DNA of 64,000 bases from contig NZ_CP118269.1 in the NCBI RefSeq assembly GCF_030062155.1, forward strand, positions 2,914,001 to 2,978,000, written 5' to 3'. This stretch comes from Pantoea sp. Lij88. GTDB taxonomy: Bacteria > Pseudomonadota > Gammaproteobacteria > Enterobacterales > Enterobacteriaceae. The position numbers and the translations under genes were made by a program. The notes under the pieces were generated by a model. The model was not told where the DNA came from. It saw nothing but the letters and a program-made list of their open reading frames with translations, and did no database searches. Below, piece by piece: positions 36,605 through 44,208 of the stretch; positions within the stretch are counted from its first letter, which is position 1, and every line of letters starts with the position of its first letter.

Positions 36605-36740
36605 TGTCGCGGTGAGCGCGAGGCCTGCTCAGGAAACACGGTCAGATCGGAAAGACGCCATGGCACGGGACGCTTTCCTTTTCTGACCGTATTCCCTGCG
36701 CATTGCGTTTATGCGTTGCTGCCAGAGGCATTGTGAGTCA
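36605..36740. repeat. Palindromic element, copy 2 (short form)
   Basis: CCTGCTCAGGAAACACGGTC continuing to GGAAAGACGC (36624-36658) and CGGGACGCTTTCCTTTTCTG with ACCGTATTCCCTGCGC (36666-36701) match both arms of the element at 22524-22777; the inner hairpin block of copy 1 is missing here. The end GTTGCTGCCAGAGGCA resembles TTTGCTGTCAGAGCA of copy 1. It lies just after the AI-2E gene. Confidence 0.75.
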
Positions 36741-36754
36741 GCTTTATTACCCAT

Positions 36755-36786
36755 AAAAAAACCCACCTTTCGGTGGGTTCTTTTTT
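36755..36786. terminator. Bidirectional terminator
   Basis: ACCCACC (36761-36767) pairs with GGTGGGT (36772-36778) with a TTTC loop and A- and T-runs on either side. It can end both the AI-2E gene and the convergent small gene. Confidence 0.85.
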
Positions 36787-36804
36787 AACCTGAAAACCAG
36801 CGTC

Positions 36805-37122
36805 TTAGTTGGTCGCTTTGTTTTTCAGCTCTTCAGCACCCTGCTTGGTTTTATCCCAGCCTTTCTCAGTGCCTTCTTTGGTTTTGTGCCAGCCCTTCTG
36901 AGTCCCCTCGGTGATTTTGCTACCGGTGGTGTGGCTCTTGCCTTCAGCGGCGTGCTCAGACTTCAGCTTCAGCTCTTTGCCTTCATTCTGGGTCTGGTGC
37001 AGTTTTTCTTTCGCAGTATCAGCGCCTTTATGCGCTTCCGCTACGGTGTTGTCTGTGGTGGTAGCAGCAAATACTGGCGAGGCCAGCAAAATAGCAGACA
37101 GTGCAATAATTGATTTCTTCAT
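36805..37122 (-). CDS. Small periplasmic Lys/Glu-rich repeat protein (LEA-like)
   Basis: The 105-residue protein has a signal peptide (MKKSIIALSAILLASPVFAA) and a mature part that is almost all Lys, Glu, Thr, Gly and Ala, with repeated units of the form KGWHKTKEGTEKGWDKTKQG. This is the pattern of hydrophilic, stress-protective LEA-like or DUF883-like helices; function is unproven. The frame is open to 37140 but ATG 37120-37122, with GAGGGAATT before it, begins the signal peptide. Upstream, an AT-rich region carries its promoter. Confidence 0.78.
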   Translation of the reverse strand: MKKSIIALSAILLASPVFAATTTDNTVAEAHKGADTAKEKLHQTQNEGKELKLKSEHAAEGKSHTTGSKITEGTQKGWHKTKEGTEKGWDKTKQGAEELKNKATN

Positions 37123-37260
37123 AATTCCCTCTGTATTCATCGTTGCCGTGTAGGTTTAAATCCTGGCATAACCTTCCCAGGAAAGATTTAAGAATAAACC
37201 AGGAATGAAAAAGGGCCAGTTTTCACCAGAAAAAGACTCTGATTGTAGATTTTTCATCCA

Positions 37261-37701
37261 CTACCAGAGCGCCAGCTGTGGATCCTCGTCCGGTTTCGGC
37301 TGACTTCGGCTCACGCGAACCGGTGGCGCAGGCTGCTGCATCTGCCGGGTGATCCACGCCAGTAACACCGTCACCACATACGCCTGCTGCTCAGCACTCA
37401 GCGGCTGATGCTGACCGATGTTGTGCCACTTGCTCAGGCAGCCACGACAGCAGGTCGCGGTGGCGTGCTGGGCGATAAACACCGGATGACCACGCATCGG
37501 AGTCTGTTTGCCATCATTCTCAGGCTGGGCAGGTGCCAGCCGCTGTGCCACAAACTCTGCGGCGTGCTGCCGCAGCACCGGTTCGCCTTTGCTGTTCGCA
37601 TAATCATACTCAGCGCGTCCCAGACGGAAGCGCTGGCGGAATGGCGAACGTGCCAGCCGGGTAAAGAGATCGTCAGACACTTTCATACTGATGCCAGTCA
37701 C
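37261..37701 (-). CDS. DUF4186 family protein
   Basis: This 146-residue soluble protein contains FRQRFRLGRAEYDYANSKG, GHPVFIAQHATATCCRGCLSKWHNI and YVVTVLLAWI, the hallmark of DUF4186, with a possible zinc site formed by the Cys/His cluster (CCRGC, H). Function is unknown. The start is GTG 37699-37701, which overlaps the stop of the cupin gene in GTGA, showing translational coupling. ATG 37686 is an alternative start but has no ribosome-binding site. Confidence 0.82.
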   Translation of the reverse strand: MTGISMKVSDDLFTRLARSPFRQRFRLGRAEYDYANSKGEPVLRQHAAEFVAQRLAPAQPENDGKQTPMRGHPVFIAQHATATCCRGCLSKWHNIGQHQPLSAEQQAYVVTVLLAWITRQMQQPAPPVRVSRSQPKPDEDPQLALW

Positions 37702-37970
37702 TCATATTTACGTCCCGCCAGATAACTGACGCCCTGCGCGCCGAACGCCTCGCGATGCAGTTCATTCGGCTGCAGGTGAAATGTCTCACCCGGATGATAG
37801 GTGGTGTCGCCCTGTTCGGTACTGATGGTGATGTCCCCACTGAGAATCAGTGCCAGCGCTTCAAAGGGATGAACGTGATTATCAAGCTCGGCTGACGCTT
37901 CACGCTCAATCAGCAACGGTTCGTCAAAACCCTGTTCGGCTAACAATTTTCTGAATTCGTGTTCGGTCAT
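37698..37970 (-). CDS. Small cupin-domain protein
   Basis: This 90-residue single-cupin protein has the two cupin motifs: HVHPFEALALILSGDITI (motif 1, with the metal-ligand His pair and Glu) and YHPGETFHLQPNELHREAFG (motif 2). It probably binds a metal, but no reaction can be assigned. It is the first gene of a two-gene unit with DUF4186 and overlaps it by four bases. An AGGAGTTGCA Shine-Dalgarno precedes the ATG. Confidence 0.85.
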   Translation of the reverse strand: MTEHEFRKLLAEQGFDEPLLIEREASAELDNHVHPFEALALILSGDITISTEQGDTTYHPGETFHLQPNELHREAFGAQGVSYLAGRKYE

Positions 37971-38140
37971 TGCAACTCCTCAATGTGGAACTGATCCTAA
38001 GCAGTGTAGACGATCTTTATCGCCCTCTATGGCACGCAATCCCTTACGTAAAGTAGCGCAAGCAGCGTTGTCCACCGCTCAGGCCGATGCTGTACTTACC
38101 GTCCCGTTCCCCCATTTTGACATCAGGATGACGCAAAAGT

Positions 38141-39034
38141 ATGTCTCACCATGAGAGAACCGCCCTGCTGCTGATTAATCAGCGCTCCCGCAAAGGCCGC
38201 ACTGAAGCCAGCCGGGCGCAGATGCTGCTGGCTCAGGCCGGATTCGTCCTGCTGCAACCGGAGGAAGATGAGACCCGCAGCTACAGCGAACTGATCAAGG
38301 CGTATGCCGGTCGCGTTGATGCGGTGATCGTCGGTGGTGGCGACGGCACGCTCAATGCGGCCGCGCCGGGACTGATGCAGACCGGTCTGCCGCTGGGGAT
38401 TTTACCGCTGGGCACCGCCAACGATTTTGCCCGGACGCTGGGCATTCCCGCCACGCTGGAACAGGCGGTGAAGATAATCGCAGACGGACAGTTGCGCGCC
38501 GTGGATCTGGGTGAAGTGAATCAGCACCTGTTTCTGAACGTCTCCAGCATCGGCTTTTCGGCAGAGCTGGCGCGTAACCTCACGGCGGAATCGAAAAAAC
38601 GCTGGGGTGTGGGCGGTTACGCCCTGGCGGCGTTGCGGCTGCTGCGACAGAGCCGTCCGTTCAGCGCCACGCTGATACATCAGGGCCAGCGGACGCCGGT
38701 TAAAACGGTGCAGGTGTCGGTGGGCAACGGACGCTTTTACGGTGGCGGCATGACGGTAGAACAGCGCGCAGCCCCGGACGATGGCTTGCTCGATGTCTAC
38801 AGCCTGGAGTTAAAACAGAGCTGGCAGCTTATTGCGCTACTGCCCTTTCTGCGGCGCGGCACACATGGCCGCTGGCGCAACGTGCGGGCATTCAGCACCA
38901 CGGAACTGACCATTGAGACGCGTCGTCCCCACTACATCAATGCAGACGGCGAAATAATCGGTCAGACGCCCGCGCATTTCCGGCTGATCGCCCGTGCGCT
39001 GCGGGTGTATGCGCCCGCCGATACGTCAGTCTGA
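38141..39034 (+). CDS. Diacylglycerol-kinase-domain lipid kinase (YegS-like)
   Basis: Members of this family phosphorylate lipids such as phosphatidylglycerol or diacylglycerol. The 297-residue protein has the nucleotide-binding VGGGDGTLNAAAPGLM (about residues 66-81), LGILPLGTANDFARTLGIP (about 86-104), and the C-terminal beta-sandwich with VSVGNGRFYGGGM and DGLLDVYSLE. It resembles, but is clearly distinct from, E. coli YegS. It stands alone, convergent with the BssS-like gene. Lipid substrate unknown. Confidence 0.88.
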   Translation: MSHHERTALLLINQRSRKGRTEASRAQMLLAQAGFVLLQPEEDETRSYSELIKAYAGRVDAVIVGGGDGTLNAAAPGLMQTGLPLGILPLGTANDFARTLGIPATLEQAVKIIADGQLRAVDLGEVNQHLFLNVSSIGFSAELARNLTAESKKRWGVGGYALAALRLLRQSRPFSATLIHQGQRTPVKTVQVSVGNGRFYGGGMTVEQRAAPDDGLLDVYSLELKQSWQLIALLPFLRRGTHGRWRNVRAFSTTELTIETRRPHYINADGEIIGQTPAHFRLIARALRVYAPADTSV

Positions 39035-39056
39035 TAACAGGGAGATAGCCGCAGAA

Positions 39057-39290
39057 TCAATGCTTAGCGCCATTCTTCTCGACGTAATCGATCTGATCGG
39101 AAAGGTTGCTGACCAGCTCTTTCGCCATCTCAATCGTCAGGCCGAAAAAGAGCGTCTCCTGCGGGGGGTGTTCGCGTGAGGCTGTGGGATCGAGGTAGCC
39201 GAACTGCAGCACCAGCGCTCGATGATCGCTTAAGGGGCCGATGTGCCAGCCGGTGACCGGATAGAAGGTAAAACGGGTAAATTCATTCAC
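39057..39290 (-). CDS. BssS-like small regulatory protein
   Basis: The frame encodes about 77 residues with the pattern PVTGWHIGPLSDHRALVLQFGYLDP, then ETLFFGLTIEMAKELVSNLSDQIDYVE, matching the spacing of E. coli BssS (GWDIST..DALMLRLHY..TLWLTTDVARQF). BssS influences biofilm formation and signalling in E. coli by an unclear mechanism. The open frame is much longer, but only this part is family-like. GTG 39288-39290 gives a protein of BssS-like length; ATG 39353 (98 residues) is an alternative. Confidence in family is moderate, in start low. Confidence 0.62.
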   Translation of the reverse strand: MNEFTRFTFYPVTGWHIGPLSDHRALVLQFGYLDPTASREHPPQETLFFGLTIEMAKELVSNLSDQIDYVEKNGAKH

Positions 39291-39441
39291 TTTAAACCTG
39301 ACTTTGAAGCATAACGCTGATTGAGTGTCAGGCCAGCTCTGATAATAAAACATGGGTGTATTAATAAGCCTGGCGCATATCCCTGGAATCACAAGCATAG
39401 CGACAGCACTCACGCCCGGTGAACGGCGCGGCGTGATGCCG

Positions 39442-39891
39442 CTACTTTTCCGCGCGGGGAATGATGGAGATATGCCCGTTGACCTCCAGCACCGCATATT
39501 TAATCTGATCGAACCGCTCCAGCCCCGGCCCGGATCGCGCCGCTTCCAGCACATCGTCAGGACTGATGCCGGTCATCTTCAGGCGATCCATCAGCAGATT
39601 ACCATTCTCCACCAGGATCACCGGGCCGCCATCGATCGCCTGTTCCACCACCGGAAAGCGACTTTTCAGCTTGCCCAGCACGATATCAATGGTGACCAGC
39701 GTGATAATGGTCAGCGCCGCGCCGGTCACCGAAAAATCGTCGCCCAGTAGCGCCTGCTGGGTCGCTTCACTGATGATCAGCAGCAGAATCAGATCGAAAG
39801 AGGTCATCTGCAACAGGGTGCGTCTGCCGGCAATTTTGAACACCACCATCAGCACCAGATAAATGGCTGCCGCTCGTAATACCGTTTCCAT
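39442..39891 (-). CDS. Short DUF421 (YetF-like) membrane protein
   Basis: This 149-residue inner-membrane protein has three hydrophobic segments (about 8-25, 33-50, 55-72), the conserved KIAGRRTLLQMTSFDLILLLIISEATQQAL and the soluble part GGPVILVENGNLLMDRLKMTGISPDDVLEAARSGPGLERFDQIKYAVLEVNGHISIIP. It lacks the zinc-ribbon tail of the longer DUF421 protein at 29603. It follows the 169-residue gene by 12 bases on the same strand, so the two are likely an operon. Function unknown. Confidence 0.85.
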   Translation of the reverse strand: METVLRAAAIYLVLMVVFKIAGRRTLLQMTSFDLILLLIISEATQQALLGDDFSVTGAALTIITLVTIDIVLGKLKSRFPVVEQAIDGGPVILVENGNLLMDRLKMTGISPDDVLEAARSGPGLERFDQIKYAVLEVNGHISIIPRAEK

Positions 39892-39903
39892 AGCACGCCT
39901 CTG

Positions 39904-40413
39904 TCAGGGATAGATCCATTGGGTAAACCGGGCCGGAGCATGATCGCCGCCGTGAACAGTGACGTGAATGCGGCCCGCATTGCGGGGCTGCAGGCCGAGC
40001 CAGATGGCGTGATCCGGGCCGGTGTCGCGGGCGGAGAAAGTCAGCCGCAGATCGCTGCCCGTCGTCACCGCCTCCAGCGGCTGAGGCTGCAGAGTCTGGA
40101 TTTGCAGGTTATCCAGTGCGCCCCCGCCAATCGTGATGCTGAAACGATCGCCTGTCGGCGCGTTGTAGCGAATGCGCATATCCATGTTGCTCTCGACCCG
40201 GCCAAACCGCTCATACTCAACCTGGATTGTGCCGTCCGGCGAACGGGCGCGGCTGTCGCTCAGAAAGCCTTTAGAAAAGAGTCCGCACGCGCCCAGTACC
40301 ACCAGCAGAATCAACAGATACTCCCCTGCCCGCTGAATCCGCCATTCGCGGCGTACCCAGCGAAGGTCCTCTTTTATCGGGCTATCCCGACTCACTGTGT
40401 GATCTTTTTTCAC
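39904..40413 (-). CDS. Single-span membrane protein of unknown function, partner of DUF421 gene
   Basis: The 169-residue protein has a charged cytosolic N-terminus (about 1-28), one membrane segment (EYLLILLVVLGACGLFSKGF) and an extracytoplasmic beta-rich domain (SPDGTIQVEYERFGRVESNMDMRIRYNAP...). No family name is recognised. It sits 12 bases upstream of the short DUF421 gene; similar domain order in an operon suggests the two act together in the envelope, an inference. The ATG has a purine-rich AAGGAGAGAATT upstream. Confidence 0.75.
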   Translation of the reverse strand: MKKDHTVSRDSPIKEDLRWVRREWRIQRAGEYLLILLVVLGACGLFSKGFLSDSRARSPDGTIQVEYERFGRVESNMDMRIRYNAPTGDRFSITIGGGALDNLQIQTLQPQPLEAVTTGSDLRLTFSARDTGPDHAIWLGLQPRNAGRIHVTVHGGDHAPARFTQWIYP

Positions 40414-40469
40414 TCTTTAATTCTCTCCTTTCAGCACAGCATTGCTGCCTGAAGCAGTGTGTACAGACG

Positions 40470-41408
40470 TTATTTAGCCCGGCGCTCAACCCAGAACGAC
40501 CAGCTGTGATAGAGCAGCGTCAGCGGCATGGCAATCGCTGCCCCCACCAGCACAAAGCGCTGGGTGACCGGCGATGATGCGCTGTCACTGAGCGTGAACA
40601 GGTGCGGCACCAGCCAGGGATAGAGACCGCACAGCAGGCCAGTAAACACTGCGCCGATCAGCATCAGCGTCAGGATAAGCTGCAACAGCGGCCCGGCTCG
40701 CAACAAAGCCAGAGGCAGGGCGATCCAGAGCATCACTACCGCCCCCGCCACAACTTTACCCAGCGGCCGCTGCCAGCTTTGCTGCCAGAGGTCGGCATTG
40801 AGGTAGCACTCGACGAGAAAGATTAGCAGCGCCAGCAGCCACCACAACCAGCTCTGTGCCGACGCCAGCGGATGAACCCGGTCGCCTATGCGCCAGCCGA
40901 TCCAGCAGCAGGCCAGCAGCGAATTGATCGCCATCAGCCCCGCGCCGCTGACCAGCGGCACCAGGCTCAGGCCATCCGGCAGGCCGGTTTGCGGCTGGGC
41001 GCTGATGATCATCCCGGCGCACCAGCCCTGAATAAAGGTCGCCAGCGCCGAACTGCAAGCCATGACGCGATCCAGCCAGGGACGCAGCCGGGCGGAACTC
41101 TGGGCGCGATATTCCAGTGCCATCGCCCGCACCAGCAGCGCCAGCAGCATGGCGAACAGCGGCATACTTAACTTACTGAACAGCAGCGCATAGACCGGCG
41201 GAAACAGCGCCAGCAGTCCGCCCGCCGCCAGTACCAGCCAGGTCTCATTCGCGTCCCAGACCGGCAGAATGCTGTGCGTCATCAGCTCCCGCTGTTCATC
41301 ATCGTGAAACCAGCAAAACAGCATCCCTACGCCCAGGTCCGTGCCATCCAGCAGCAGGTAGAGCAGCAGAGAGAGACAGATAATCAGCGCTGAGAGATCG
41401 GCCATCAC
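40470..41408 (-). CDS. Cytochrome bd-type quinol oxidase subunit II (second set)
   Basis: Subunit II of a cytochrome bd oxidase, a 312-residue inner-membrane protein with about eight hydrophobic segments and the family stretch LLDGTDLGVGMLFCWFHDDEQRELMTHSILPVWDANETWLVLAAGGLLALFPPVYALLFS. It follows subunit I by six bases, forming an operon. The short length and sequence suit the CioB/AppB-like groups rather than the main CydB (379 residues in E. coli). No CydX-like small gene follows. The housekeeping cydAB is presumably elsewhere. Confidence 0.88.
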   Translation of the reverse strand: MMADLSALIICLSLLLYLLLDGTDLGVGMLFCWFHDDEQRELMTHSILPVWDANETWLVLAAGGLLALFPPVYALLFSKLSMPLFAMLLALLVRAMALEYRAQSSARLRPWLDRVMACSSALATFIQGWCAGMIISAQPQTGLPDGLSLVPLVSGAGLMAINSLLACCWIGWRIGDRVHPLASAQSWLWWLLALLIFLVECYLNADLWQQSWQRPLGKVVAGAVVMLWIALPLALLRAGPLLQLILTLMLIGAVFTGLLCGLYPWLVPHLFTLSDSASSPVTQRFVLVGAAIAMPLTLLYHSWSFWVERRAK

Positions 41409-41414
41409 AGACTC

Positions 41415-42779
41415 CTAATCTGGCGTTTTGAGCGCTATCACCACCGGTTGTCCCGACGGCAGTTCACCCTTCACCCGGCGCAGCAGATAGCGTAAGCCGA
41501 GGGCGAAGACCAGCGCGTAGATCAGCAGCACGGCCACGAAAATGCCCAGCGTGGTGCTGAGAGACAGCGGTGACACGCTCTGTGCGGTGCGTAACATGCC
41601 GTATACCGTCCACGGCTGACGTCCGACTTCGGTCACCACCCAGCCTGACAGCAGTGCGATAAAGCCTGCCGGTGAGAGCCATGTCAGCCAGCGCAGCAAG
41701 CGCCCTGACTCCGCCAGCTGTCCTCGCCAGCGCTGCAGATTAGCCGCCAGCGTCGTCAGCAGGAGGATCAGCCCCAGTCCCACCATCAGGCGAAAAGCGA
41801 AAAAGACCGGTAACACCGGGGGGATCGCATCCGCAGGAAATTCGCTCAGGCTTTTGATGTGGCCGGACAGATTGTGCCGCAGATAGAGCGAACCGATTCG
41901 GGGCAGGCTGACCTCCAGATGGTTCCGCTGCGCCTGCTGGTCCGGTAGCGCAAACAGTCGCAACGGTTCGCCCTCACCCTGCGCGGGTTGATGCCAGCTG
42001 CCTTCCATCGCAGCCAGTTTGGCAGGCTGATAGTCGCGGGTGTTTTCACCGTGCAGATCGCCCAGTACGATCTGCAGCGGAACGGCAAACAGCAGAAAGG
42101 TCAGCGCGCTGCTGAGCATCAGGCGCGAAGCGGACTCCCCGCTGAAATGACGCAGCCGCCAGGCCGCGACGCCCGTGATCAGCACCGCCACGGCGATCAG
42201 CGACCCCACCACCATATGGCTGAAGCGCCACGGAAAGGAGGGGGCCAGCAAAATCGACTGCCAGCTTTCAGCCAGAAAGACCCCGTTCTGATCGCGGGTG
42301 AAACCGACCGGCGTCTGCATCCAGGAATTGGCGGCCAGAATCCAGAACGCACTCAGCAGCGCTCCGAGCGCCACCAGACAGGTCACCGCGAAATGCACGC
42401 CAGGCCGGATTTTATTGAAGCCAAACAGCATCACGCCGGTCAGGGCCGATTCAAGGAAAAAGGCGACCAGCACCTCATAAAACATTAAGGGGCCAATGAC
42501 GCCGCCGACCTGATGCGAAAAGCGCGCCCAGTGCGTACCAAACTGAAACTCCATCACCACGCCCGACGCGGCACCAATCGCCACCGTCAGGGAAAAAATG
42601 TTCAGCCAGAAGTGCAGTGCATCCCGGGCGGCCTGCTGTTTACCCCACAGCCAGCGGGCCTCAAACCAGACCAGAAACGGTGCCAGTCCCAGCGTCAGCG
42701 CCGCCAGCGTAATATGCATGCCCATGGTGAGCGCAAACTGCGTTCGGGCGATCGTCAGAATCCAGTCGCTGTCATTCAC
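41415..42779 (-). CDS. Cytochrome bd-type quinol oxidase subunit I (second set)
   Basis: Subunit I carries the haems and quinol site. The 454-residue protein begins with the haem-ligand region TQFALTMGMHITLAALTLG, has GAASGVVMEFQFGTHWARFS, the His of FSHMVVGSLIAVA, and a quinol-loop GDLHGENTRDYQPAKLAAMEGSWHQP followed by the Met-containing FFAFRLMVGLGLILL. The loop is short, as in CioA-like enzymes. E. coli CydA is 522 residues. Bd oxidases reduce O2 with high affinity and resist inhibitors such as cyanide and nitric oxide; the role of this set is unknown. Confidence 0.9.
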   Translation of the reverse strand: MNDSDWILTIARTQFALTMGMHITLAALTLGLAPFLVWFEARWLWGKQQAARDALHFWLNIFSLTVAIGAASGVVMEFQFGTHWARFSHQVGGVIGPLMFYEVLVAFFLESALTGVMLFGFNKIRPGVHFAVTCLVALGALLSAFWILAANSWMQTPVGFTRDQNGVFLAESWQSILLAPSFPWRFSHMVVGSLIAVAVLITGVAAWRLRHFSGESASRLMLSSALTFLLFAVPLQIVLGDLHGENTRDYQPAKLAAMEGSWHQPAQGEGEPLRLFALPDQQAQRNHLEVSLPRIGSLYLRHNLSGHIKSLSEFPADAIPPVLPVFFAFRLMVGLGLILLLTTLAANLQRWRGQLAESGRLLRWLTWLSPAGFIALLSGWVVTEVGRQPWTVYGMLRTAQSVSPLSLSTTLGIFVAVLLIYALVFALGLRYLLRRVKGELPSGQPVVIALKTPD

Positions 42780-43139
42780 GATGGTTTTTTTCCCGGAATC
42801 TCAGACACGCAACAGCCCATCGTTCTTTCAACGAAATCTCTGCGGATTTCACCAGGACAGAGGCTGTTCGGGCTGCACGTCATAGCATCAGGTTTATTTC
42901 GTCAGCAGGGCGTTTATCTGTGACGTTATCTGATCATCGTAGTGAAGAAATAAAAAATCGGCCAGCAGCCGTGCCTGCGTAATAACGACGATCACGAAAA
43001 TGATTTTATCGTTACAGGATGAAGAGAGGTAAAAGAGATTATTATCGCAGGCTGCTCTCGCTGCGCTTAAATAAGCGAAAATAAAAATAAGCGAGGCGGA
43101 TAATTAATCCGCCCCGCCGTTCCGAAATAAATAGCGGCC
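42780..43139. other. Intergenic region between corA and the bd oxidase operon
   Basis: About 360 bases upstream of the bd oxidase operon and downstream of corA. GGCGGAT-AATTA-ATCCGCC (43095-43113) is a hairpin that, on the minus strand, precedes a T-rich stretch and may terminate corA. The rest, with AT-rich blocks near 42940-43000, likely holds the oxidase promoter. Confidence 0.5.
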
Positions 43140-44114
43140 TTAAAGCCAGCCCGACCGGCGCAATTTGGCCCACAACCCACCGCAGGCCAGCAGCGTCAGC
43201 CCGACCGCCAGCGGATAGCCATATACCGACTTCAGCTCCGGCATATGCTCGAAGTTCATGCCATACATACTGAACACCACGGTCGGAATGACCAGGATCG
43301 CCCCCCATCCCGCCAGCTTTTTGACCACCTCATTCTGCTGCACCGTCACCAGCGCCAGATTGACCTGCATGGCGCTGGTCAGCATCTCGCGCATATCTTC
43401 CGCGTCGGTCACCACATGGCGGGCGTGATCCTGTACGTCGCGGATATAAGCGCGCAGCGGACGCGGGATCAGATCTTCGTGCAGATGGATCAGCTGATTG
43501 CAGATCTCTTCGACGGGCAGCGCCGCATTACGCAGCGACAGCAGATGACGCCGCATGGTGTAAACCGACTGCACCGACTTGCGATCAAATTCGCTGGTGA
43601 AGAGATCGTTCTCCATCTGACCGACCCGCTCATTCAGTGACGTGGAGAGTTGGGCATAGCGATCCACGACAAAATCGAGCAGACAATAGAGCGGATAGGC
43701 CGGGCCAAACTTCAGCAGCGCCGGGTTCTCAGACGCCCGCTGTCGCACCGGCGTATAACTTTCCGATGCACCATGACGGATGCTGATCAGGAACTTTTTT
43801 CCGACAAAGAAATGGGATTCGCCCAGCTCGCAGGTGTCATCCTTCGCGCAAACCGTCTTGACCACGATAAACAGCGAGTCGCCATAGTGTTCGATTTTGG
43901 GCCGCTGATGGGCATTAAGCGCATCCTCAACCGCCAGTTCGTGCAGTCCGAACTCCTCTTTAATCTTCGCCATAAACTCAGCGTCTGGCTGCCACAACCC
44001 GAGCCAGATAAACGCCTCCGGCTCCTTAATCACTTCACTGATATCATCGACCTGGACCTCTTCGCCCGCGCATCCCGGACGATACACCATGCTGCTTACG
44101 ATCATCTTCTGCAT
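43140..44114 (-). CDS. CorA-family divalent metal ion transporter
   Basis: CorA channels carry Mg2+ and sometimes Co2+ or Ni2+ across the inner membrane. The 324-residue protein has a large cytosolic N-terminal domain, a long helix, and two C-terminal membrane segments, the first ending in the invariant selectivity motif YGMNFEHMPEL. Other conserved parts are KIEHYGDSLFIVVKTV and SLNERVGQMENDLFTSE. It differs from the main E. coli CorA, so is likely a second family member; ZntB-like Zn2+ transport is possible. It is preceded by the DUF481 gene on the same strand, 94 bases away. Confidence 0.9.
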   Translation of the reverse strand: MQKMIVSSMVYRPGCAGEEVQVDDISEVIKEPEAFIWLGLWQPDAEFMAKIKEEFGLHELAVEDALNAHQRPKIEHYGDSLFIVVKTVCAKDDTCELGESHFFVGKKFLISIRHGASESYTPVRQRASENPALLKFGPAYPLYCLLDFVVDRYAQLSTSLNERVGQMENDLFTSEFDRKSVQSVYTMRRHLLSLRNAALPVEEICNQLIHLHEDLIPRPLRAYIRDVQDHARHVVTDAEDMREMLTSAMQVNLALVTVQQNEVVKKLAGWGAILVIPTVVFSMYGMNFEHMPELKSVYGYPLAVGLTLLACGGLWAKLRRSGWL

Positions 44115-44208
44115 TCCCGTTGTGACAGTACATGCAGCTTAGCTAATGCCGGGCCTGTAACCGGATAAAAACAGTAAGGATTTGCTGCGATGCTGCGCAA
44201 TCAGCGGA

